A stretch of 64,000 nucleotides of DNA, taken from Ferrovibrio sp. MS7 (GTDB taxonomy: Bacteria; Pseudomonadota; Alphaproteobacteria; Ferrovibrionales; Ferrovibrionaceae). The DNA lies in contig NZ_JBBKBA010000003.1 in NCBI RefSeq assembly GCF_038404985.1, forward strand, positions 248,001 through 312,000, written 5' to 3'. A program made the position numbers and the translations under genes. Shown here one piece after another: positions 58,795-64,000 of the stretch. Below the pieces are notes generated by a model. It was not told where the DNA came from. It worked only from the letters and a program-made list of their open reading frames with translations, and did no database searches. Position 1 is the stretch's first letter; the number at the start of each line of letters is the position of its first letter.

Positions 58795-60309
58795 TCAGAA
58801 ATCCCACGGCTTCTGACTCTCAACACTTGCGCTCGCGTCTAGTTTCGCGATGTCGGCTGGCCTGATGTTTTCGCTAGACGCCCCTGCATCACGTCTCGAA
58901 AAAAGAGATTGCCGGGCTATAGGGCCGTCACACCCCTCCACTTCCATGGCAGGCATGATGCCACAAACGCTGTAATAGGCGTTTCCGAAGGCAACAAGTG
59001 CAAAGCCTGCTTTAGAAGCAGGGACAATCAGGCTGTCGTGGACCGATAAACACGGAATCTCTTTGCGGACCAGTTCAAGCATCGTCGTAACCAGCGCCTG
59101 GCTTTCGAGATACATTAGGTCGAGATAGCCGAGTTGACCCTGGCTAAACCACTCCCGAAGAGCCGGAGTGTGAGCAAGCATCGAAGTTTCTATTTTCTTG
59201 ATCGGATAGAGGCCCAAGTCCAGGCCAGACTCAGCAGCCTTCTTGACGTGCCCCTTGGTCCAACGAGACGGTAGTTTGTTCAAGCCAATGGCTTGTGTGA
59301 ACCACAGCTTGCCAATCAGTCGAGGCGTCTCGGGCAGCGTATAGGGATCATGTTCATGCGGATTGTAGTCTAGCCGCCCAAGAGCACTGTGCGTCAACAT
59401 CGGCATGCAAGACTTAATATCAATCTCAACGACTGGTTCGCCGTTGAACGTCATGGTTAGGCGCTGCTGCTCAGGTAGATTCTGATAGCTGCCTTCTCCA
59501 ATCGAATAGAGCCGCCCTCCCTTATTCCAAGCGTAATCAGCTTTTCCCCCATCATTGAAGATGCGGGTAAAGCCCCGATGCGTGAAAGGTTGGATATCGA
59601 CCTTAGAAAGGTAGGCGTTGATTTCCCTCACCTCGGCCTCAAGGCTGCGGGTCAACTCGGTAGCGTCAAACTTGATCGGTCGCCCCGATTGCTTGTTATC
59701 ACCATATCCAGACGACGGCCCACGCAGAAGGAGCGCCTTCCCTGGGGGAGTGAATCTGAAATGGCGGGCGAACTTGTCTAATCCCAGGTTGACGCCATGT
59801 ACTTGAGCAAGAGCAATCAGTGCCGATCGCGCTCTAAAGCGAGTTTGACGCCCCCAAATCCGGCCTGTCCTGCTAAAGGCGGATGCTTCTGCAAATCCTA
59901 CTTTACGCTCAACTAAAGCAAGACGTTCAAGTCCCTCGATAGTGGCCCTGAATGCCGTGTAGGGATGATCCGTGCTACCTGCAAAGCTGGCCTCTGCAAG
60001 AGAGTGGCGGCACCAGCCTTTTGCGTTTGACCGCTTGACCGACTCCCTCACCTCAAAGAACCGAGCGTTATCCAAGAGGTCGATAACAATAGCGGAAACC
60101 GTCCGCTCAAAAGCCGCCGCTTCCGCACTGGTACGCTTCCGCTTCCTGGCCTCGCTCAGCAGGAGCTTTGACAGTAGGTCCGCCACCAGGGCCTTAGCCT
60201 CGGCAGATACCGGGTAGCCCTTAAGGTCCATGTGCGGGGCATCCATAAGGGCCGCGCTGTCGCTTGGCTCTTGTTCCGCCGGGCTAGGTCTATCTTGCTC
60301 AGCCGACAT
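58795..60309 (-). CDS. Superfamily-A polymerase-like protein of a mobile element (TV-Pol-like)
   Basis: A 504-aa protein. The C-terminal half has landmarks in the order of A-family DNA polymerases and T7-type RNA polymerases: motif A as PVVEIDIKSCMPMLTHSAL (Asp297), a basic helix RWTKGHVKKAA at motif B position (Lys352/356/357), and motif C as CLSVHDSLIVP (His424-Asp425), preceded by a YLESQALVTTMLEL helix. GGRLYSIGEGSYQNLP precedes motif A. The N-terminal 200 residues are helical with basic patches. The family described as TV-Pol (Iyer, Abhiman and Aravind, 2008) has this form and host context. Activity is inferred; a replication initiator without catalysis is the alternative. Confidence 0.62.
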   Translation of the reverse strand: MSAEQDRPSPAEQEPSDSAALMDAPHMDLKGYPVSAEAKALVADLLSKLLLSEARKRKRTSAEAAAFERTVSAIVIDLLDNARFFEVRESVKRSNAKGWCRHSLAEASFAGSTDHPYTAFRATIEGLERLALVERKVGFAEASAFSRTGRIWGRQTRFRARSALIALAQVHGVNLGLDKFARHFRFTPPGKALLLRGPSSGYGDNKQSGRPIKFDATELTRSLEAEVREINAYLSKVDIQPFTHRGFTRIFNDGGKADYAWNKGGRLYSIGEGSYQNLPEQQRLTMTFNGEPVVEIDIKSCMPMLTHSALGRLDYNPHEHDPYTLPETPRLIGKLWFTQAIGLNKLPSRWTKGHVKKAAESGLDLGLYPIKKIETSMLAHTPALREWFSQGQLGYLDLMYLESQALVTTMLELVRKEIPCLSVHDSLIVPASKAGFALVAFGNAYYSVCGIMPAMEVEGCDGPIARQSLFSRRDAGASSENIRPADIAKLDASASVESQKPWDF

Positions 60310-60378
60310 GCGAACCTCGATAAAAAAACACGTTTCCTTGTATATATTTAGCGTGAGGTAATCGCAGATATTGCGTCA

Positions 60379-60409
60379 ATTGGGATGCCAATGGCACTAT
60401 ATATAGCGC
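60379..60409. promoter_or_regulatory. Two adjacent palindromes upstream of the polymerase-like gene
   Basis: ATTGG-N4-CCAAT (60379-60392) is followed directly by GCACTATATATAGCGC (60394-60409), a nearly perfect 16-bp palindrome with CTATATATAG as its core. They lie 70-100 bases before the minus-strand start of the polymerase-like gene and just after the stop of the gene at 60421. They look like operator sites for element control. Confidence 0.45.
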
Positions 60410-60420
60410 TTGCATCTGGG

Positions 60421-60723
60421 CTAGTTACCTCGCGCCACAGAGATAGCCAGCCCGATAGCCGCCTTTAGGTGCTCGGCCTCGGCTACCAACTTTTCAACAC
60501 CGGCAAGCTGCTCTGTGACGCCCTCAACGGTTGTCTCTAGGGCGATGCCTACCGACCGGCTGCCCTGGCCTGTCATCGCATCCACAGACAGATGAGCCAT
60601 GGCAACCCGAGGCTTCCGGCCTACCTGCCGAACGCCCGAAACAATATCCATATCGTAGCGGAACTCGGCTGGCTCAAGTTGTTCGACGCCTTGTTGAGCC
60701 GCGTCATTAGTATTGTTTCTCAA
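60421..60723 (-). CDS. Small hypothetical protein upstream of the polymerase-like gene
   Basis: A 100-aa protein that I do not recognise. The start is TTG at 60723, supported by GGAGG with an eight-base spacer. The N-terminal half is polar; the C-terminal half (VTEQLAGVEKLVAEAEHLKAAI) is a clear amphipathic helix that could form a coiled coil. It is on the same strand as the polymerase-like gene and 111 bases before it, so it may be cotranscribed or act as a regulator binding the palindromes in between. Confidence 0.6.
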   Translation of the reverse strand: MRNNTNDAAQQGVEQLEPAEFRYDMDIVSGVRQVGRKPRVAMAHLSVDAMTGQGSRSVGIALETTVEGVTEQLAGVEKLVAEAEHLKAAIGLAISVARGN

Positions 60724-60974
60724 TGCCCCAGCCTCCGTGAATATATGACACAGTCGTAGCGCACCTTCTTAAGTACAAACTGGCGCCATCCTTATTATAG
60801 AACAAATACTTACGATGAATAACCGCCAGAAACCTGGGTTATTACTTTGCGGTCTTATGCTCTGGAATGTTGTAATTGTATCGAAAATAGCCCTTTTAAT
60901 TTTTATATTGCCATCTTGAGGAATTGTCTTTAACGTCAATATCATTACAGACAACGACCATAGACAGATACGAT
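60724..60974. promoter_or_regulatory. AT-rich divergent control region with a 31-bp res-like dyad
   Basis: The region separates the TTG-start gene (minus) from the serine recombinase (plus). TTGTCT (60924-60929) and AGACAA (60949-60954) are perfect inverse copies that frame a 31-base site, the size of a resolvase binding subsite, with another AGACA at 60962. It ends 20 bases before the recombinase ATG. Promoters for both genes must be here. Confidence 0.45.
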
Positions 60975-61664
60975 ATGACTGCCTCAGCAAAGCCCTGCAT
61001 CGGTTACGTCCGCGTCTCGACCGCCAAACAGGGCGCTAGCGGCCTTGGCTTGCAGGCCCAGGAACAGGCCATCCGGGAATACGTCACCCGCCTGCCCAAC
61101 GGCTCTCTGGTGTTGCCTCTATATGTCGAGGTGGAGAGCGGCAAGCGGATAGACCGCGTTGAGCTTAAGAGGGCGCTGGATAAGTGCCGCCTCATGGGCG
61201 CTACGCTGGTCGTCGCCAAGCTGGACCGGCTCTCCCGCAACGCTCAGTTCCTCATGTCCCTGGTCGATAGCGGCGTAGACGTGGTGTTCTGCGACCTGCC
61301 GAATGTGCCGCCTGGTCCGGTGGGCCGCTTCCTGTTGCAGCAGATGGCCGCTGTAGCCGAGCTAGAGCGGGGCCTGATATCCGAGCGTACCAAGGCAGCC
61401 CTACAAGCCGCCAAAGCCCGTGGGAAACGCCTAGGCGGCTACCGTGGCGGTGCCAAGGTTGACCCGGCGATGGGCCTAGAAGCTCGCCAGAAGGCCGCTG
61501 AAGGTTTCCGGGCAAGGGTGCTGCCTGCTATCGAGGAAATGCGCGCTAATGGCATTACCAGCGCTAATGCGCTTGCGAGAGAGCTGACTGAACGAGGCAT
61601 CAAGACCGCCCGACAGTCAAGCCAGTGGTCACCTGCCCAGGTCTTGCGGGTGTTGGCCGGGTAG
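60975..61664 (+). CDS. Serine recombinase (resolvase/invertase type)
   Basis: A 229-aa recombinase. The N-terminal catalytic domain has IGYVRVSTAKQ with the nucleophile Ser15, then VVAKLDRLSRNAQFLMSL, and AVAELERGLISERTKAAL. The C-terminal 50 residues contain a helix-turn-helix of the resolvase kind (MRANGITSANALARELTERG). It could resolve dimers of the element or invert a segment. ATG at 60975 is chosen as the first codon of the conserved start. Confidence 0.93.
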   Translation: MTASAKPCIGYVRVSTAKQGASGLGLQAQEQAIREYVTRLPNGSLVLPLYVEVESGKRIDRVELKRALDKCRLMGATLVVAKLDRLSRNAQFLMSLVDSGVDVVFCDLPNVPPGPVGRFLLQQMAAVAELERGLISERTKAALQAAKARGKRLGGYRGGAKVDPAMGLEARQKAAEGFRARVLPAIEEMRANGITSANALARELTERGIKTARQSSQWSPAQVLRVLAG

Positions 61665-61824
61665 GAGTTCCAAGGTCTGAAAAACAGACCCCTGGGGGTA
61701 GAGAAAGCGCGATTTCAAAAAAGCCGTTAAAGGTCCCTTTTGTTATTGTTGTTAGTGGGGACAGTGAAGTGAGTGAATGAGATGAAAATTAAAGGATATT
61801 GCAACGAATATAAAAAGGGGGCTG
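61665..61824. other. Intergenic stretch with a hairpin and a possible leader peptide
   Basis: GGTCTG-AAAAA-CAGACC at 61674-61690 is a 6-bp hairpin ten bases after the recombinase stop, without a T-run. An ORF at 61782-61829 encodes a 15-residue basic peptide (KIKGYCNEYKKGAD) whose TAG overlaps the start region of the membrane-protein gene; it may couple translation. Confidence 0.35.
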
Positions 61825-62205
61825 ATTAGACTGTGGCTCATTGCAACGGTAGTATGGGCTGGAGGGGCTGCGCTATATGCCTACAAGGAGTGGGATCGCT
61901 CTTCAAAGGTGAGTCGCTACACCATCAAAGGCAATGTGAACATCGAAGTGATGTTGCCTAAATGGCTTACAATGAATGAAGGCATTGTAAGGCAGGCCCT
62001 CGATCTTCCTGAGTATAAAGAAAGAAATGTTGATTGCGCTTTTATTAGGAAGCCCTATTGCGATGACCCTATGTATTTCTACCACCCAGCTACAAGGCCG
62101 GGCTATCTTCAATATGTAATCGTTGGTGCTCTAGTGCCTGTCACAGCGCTTATCGCACTCATGGTCATAAGCTGGGTACTCTCCGGCTTTAGTCGGCGCT
62201 TCTGA
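61825..62205 (+). CDS. Small membrane protein with two transmembrane segments
   Basis: About 126 aa, with an N-terminal helix LWLIATVVWAGGAALYAY and a C-terminal helix YVIVGALVPVTALIALMVISW framing a 70-residue polar loop with two Cys (NVDCAFIRKPYCDDP). The loop probably faces the periplasm. No ATG or good GTG/TTG lies before the first helix; ATT at 61825 or CTG at 61831 after AAGGGGG would be needed, or reinitiation after the short upstream ORF. A GTG at 61909 would remove the first helix. No family recognised. Confidence 0.5.
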   Translation: MRLWLIATVVWAGGAALYAYKEWDRSSKVSRYTIKGNVNIEVMLPKWLTMNEGIVRQALDLPEYKERNVDCAFIRKPYCDDPMYFYHPATRPGYLQYVIVGALVPVTALIALMVISWVLSGFSRRF

Positions 62206-62238
62206 AAGACAATAACTAGCTCTAGATGGGCGCTCTAC

Positions 62239-62631
62239 CTAATCCTCATAGCTATACTTAAAATCAGTAAGGTTAAGGTCTCTCGAAGTCAGCACTACGG
62301 CGAATCGCTTGAACAACACAACGAACTCGCCGAGCGATAGCTCAAGCTCAACACGCTTAACCGGCAGCGGGCCACAATTAGCGCGGACCAAGCTCTCCAC
62401 TGCATCTGCGTTCGATAGCTGGGTTATCGTCGCGCAAACGAACACGGAGCCAAGCTCTCCGCCATGGACCTCGCCCACCCACAAGTGTGCAGACAGGAGG
62501 AATTCACCCTCATTCATTAGTCCGCGTTCTGTGAGCAGGTCGGAAAGGCTATTCTTATCAGCATCGTCAGCAGCTGCAGTGCCCTTCCAGTCGTTATATT
62601 GAACGCTCGCGCGATAGATGTTCTCAACCAT
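62239..62631 (-). CDS. Hypothetical protein of the element
   Basis: A 130-aa soluble protein that I do not recognise. It looks alpha+beta: ENIYRASVQYNDWKG, then FLLSAHLWVGEVHGGELGSV, and VELELSLGEFVVLFKRFAVVL, ending in an acidic-aromatic tail. GGAGG five bases before ATG at 62631 fixes the start. It converges on the membrane-protein gene. Confidence 0.6.
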   Translation of the reverse strand: MVENIYRASVQYNDWKGTAAADDADKNSLSDLLTERGLMNEGEFLLSAHLWVGEVHGGELGSVFVCATITQLSNADAVESLVRANCGPLPVKRVELELSLGEFVVLFKRFAVVLTSRDLNLTDFKYSYED

Positions 62632-63022
62632 TGCCCCCTCCACAATCACATACAAAAACTCGTAATGACGCGAGAATTACACTTTGCACCATACCACGGC
62701 GCCTGCCGTATTCCATCCACTAACCCAATTCCTATTGGTCCAGTAGAAGCCATCGATAGTCGTTGCTGTGCCATCTGTCCTGATATTCACGAAGCCCGCA
62801 CCATCGTGTTGTGGCAATCACTCTGTTACGGGTTCTTAGTGAGGGTGTTGTGCAGATATGCAAGCACGATACCGCCGCTTTCCTTTCTGCGGATAACAAC
62901 AACAAAGGTTTCGGACTCTGAGTATATATCTGTGGTTATGAGGCATACACGATGGACAAGCGATAACCGCTTGATCGGACTCGCCTTATCCAGTGTGCGT
63001 GGGTTCGGGCATCACCGGGGCA
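62632..63022. other. 391-base stretch with no supported gene
   Basis: One open frame on the plus strand (ending at 63051) has no ribosome site and no coding bias, and overlaps the next gene antisense. The sequence may hold decayed coding material, but nothing in it can be named. Confidence 0.4.
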
Positions 63023-63424
63023 TCACCACAGCGCATAGCCCCCAAGCGTGATGGTGGAAAACCGCCCCAAGCGGTCGATATCATATAACGCGCGTGCGCG
63101 AGGGAAGCACACCGGCAAGTGAGTGAAACCCGCAGCAACTGAGACGTAGGAGCGATGGAAGTTGTGTAGAACGGTGAAGGCATACTCGCCTTGCTCAGGC
63201 TGAACATGGATGGGCTCAAGCATCACACCGCTGACTAGGCCGCTTAGGAGCCGGATCGTCCTCGCCCTGTCCAGCCCGGCAAACCACGGCGGGCGTTGCG
63301 GTGGCCTGACTTGCCCAATCTCCATCAGATCGATTGGCAAATCATTCAATGGACTGTCGGCGGGGACTGCAGCCGGGAAGGCATTACGGTTGGGCTTTAA
63401 CCCGACAAGTCCAGCCGTTCCCAA
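63023..63424 (-). CDS. ParB/sulfiredoxin-fold-like protein
   Basis: About 133 aa. The core follows the small stand-alone ParB-like proteins: PIDLMEIGQVRPPQRPPWF, then MLEPIHVQPEQGEYAFTVL, then HNFHRSYVSVAAGFTHLPV. In typical members the motif is DGFHR; here LHNFHR has lost the D and G. The fold binds nucleotides or nucleic acid in ParB, and acts in Srx-type proteins. The first 25 residues are weakly supported and the real start may be later than the TTG at 63424. It is on the same strand as the DUF5677-like gene. Confidence 0.62.
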   Translation of the reverse strand: MGTAGLVGLKPNRNAFPAAVPADSPLNDLPIDLMEIGQVRPPQRPPWFAGLDRARTIRLLSGLVSGVMLEPIHVQPEQGEYAFTVLHNFHRSYVSVAAGFTHLPVCFPRARALYDIDRLGRFSTITLGGYALW

Positions 63425-63516
63425 TCAGTCGTTGCTAATTTCGAATTCTCGATCGTCGCTGAGCCTGCACTGCACATTCGCCCCATGTCTCAGACGCTGT
63501 TATGCACGCAACTGGC

Positions 63517-64000
63517 TCACTTCGAGACCTGCTTGGCCGCTTCCCGTTGCAGCCTCTTCTCATGTAGTCGGGTCAATCGGCGTTCAGTAGAAAGAAACGC
63601 TTCGCCGACTTTCTCACACAAATCTTGTAGCGCCCTTGCCATAACAATGTGCTCGGTAATAGGACGTTGCAAGATCAGGGCGGAGGTTATTTGAATTAGA
63701 CTTATCGCCATCGAATGGGCCGGATCGGTAAGCCCCCTGTTGCTGAGCCCAACAAGCATCACTTGCGCGTTCTCGCCCGCCATTCCTAGCAAAGTGTGAT
63801 GTGGCTTGAAGTTTCCATGGATGTATTGCGACGCCCACTTATAGCGCGGCCTCCAATGATCCATACCGTTGCATTCTTCGATGTCAGCGAAGTTCGGTTT
63901 ATCTTTCTTGATGACTGGCTTGCACCACCAGTAGTCACCCTTTACTTCGCCGGGGTAGGCATCCTGAACATGCTTAAATAACACCTCTATATGCTCAATC
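63517..64000 (-). CDS. DUF5677-like protein, N-terminus cut by window end
   Basis: At least 161 residues are visible and the frame is open beyond 64000, so the protein is incomplete. The helical core has the pattern of DUF5677: YKWASQYIHGNFKPHH with a central His, then SMAISLIQITSALIL. Members occur in mobile elements and defence-like loci, with no firm function. The C-terminus is basic (RRLTRLHEKRLQREAAKQ). It lies 93 bases before the ParB-like gene on the same strand. Confidence 0.6.
   Translation of the reverse strand, partial: IEHIEVLFKHVQDAYPGEVKGDYWWCKPVIKKDKPNFADIEECNGMDHWRPRYKWASQYIHGNFKPHHTLLGMAGENAQVMLVGLSNRGLTDPAHSMAISLIQITSALILQRPITEHIVMARALQDLCEKVGEAFLSTERRLTRLHEKRLQREAAKQVSK

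Larger units (their letters stand above)
56472..64000. mobile_element. Integrative element at tRNA-Glu (left part; right end outside window)
   Basis: A tyrosine integrase lies directly after tRNA-Glu. From there the DNA is more AT-rich, gene density falls, and TTG or unusual starts appear. The cargo seen so far is a polymerase-like protein, a serine recombinase, and several unknown small proteins. No second copy of the tRNA 3' end is found before the window end, so the other attachment site lies further right. No conjugation or phage structural genes are visible in this part. Confidence 0.82.

Noticed and set aside
60769-60990. 73-codon frame on the minus strand
   Set aside because: It crosses the recombinase start and control region, lacks a ribosome site and has no recognisable pattern.
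62599-63051. 150-codon plus-strand frame
   Set aside because: No ribosome site, irregular composition, overlaps the start of one gene and the end of another on the other strand.
1-64000. Search for CRISPR arrays, rRNA genes and complete insertion sequences
   Set aside because: No regularly spaced short repeats, no rRNA segments and no transposase genes with terminal repeats were seen.

Overview
The window looks like chromosomal DNA from a high-GC alphaproteobacterium, most likely a Rhodospirillales-type organism. This rests on a PopZ-type polar organizer, GatCAB amidotransferase, a CO-dehydrogenase-type accessory cluster, dense short-gap operons, and a mirror-image GTCATGCCCGG palindrome of a kind common in this class. 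The genus cannot be fixed from the sequence alone.

Layout. 1-5.2 kb: a plus-strand operon for a modified deoxy-sugar or surface glycan (CDP-glucose dehydratase, 3,5-epimerase, hexapeptide acyltransferase, epimerase/reductase, CmcI-type methyltransferase, an unknown protein, Ldh-type oxidoreductase). 5.2-13.1 kb: small metabolic and regulatory units (extradiol-dioxygenase-like VOC protein divergent from a TetR gene over two palindromes, citryl-CoA-lyase-like gene with an unknown partner, an RTX serralysin-like protease, Tag glycosylase, a second TetR with YciI, a lipoprotein). 13.2-14.4 kb: a 1,053-bp insertion carrying an HNH-nuclease gene, bounded by an 80-bp direct repeat of the 3' half of tRNA-Ser(GCT). 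14.5-17.5 kb: a five-gene thiol/detoxification-type operon. 17.6-25.6 kb: a PAS histidine kinase, flgE behind a strong sigma-54 promoter match, a copper-chaperone-like protein, a lipoprotein, a redoxin and a DsbD/ScsB-like protein. 25.7-40.6 kb: housekeeping genes (gatBAC, ruvX, a substrate-binding protein, an Fsr-like MFS transporter, a dipeptidase, a cytidine deaminase, valS, popZ, a TolC protein, rhodanese, pcm) followed by tRNA-Cys. 41.0-45.9 kb: the CoxD/CoxE/XdhC/MocA-like accessory operon for maturing a molybdenum hydroxylase. 46-56.3 kb: an EAL-like degenerate protein, a response regulator, purU, DUF2256 with an Fe-S photolyase, an adenylate cyclase and a LysE exporter.

From tRNA-Glu(TTC) at 56.4 kb to the window end the composition becomes more AT-rich and the gene style changes. 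This is the left part of an integrative element: tyrosine integrase next to the tRNA, a 504-aa protein with superfamily-A polymerase-like motifs A and C, a serine recombinase with a res-like dyad, a small membrane protein, a ParB/sulfiredoxin-fold protein, and a truncated DUF5677-like protein at the edge. The right end of the element is outside the window. The two most unusual items are the polymerase-like protein in this element and the integrase-less 1-kb HNH cassette in tRNA-Ser.
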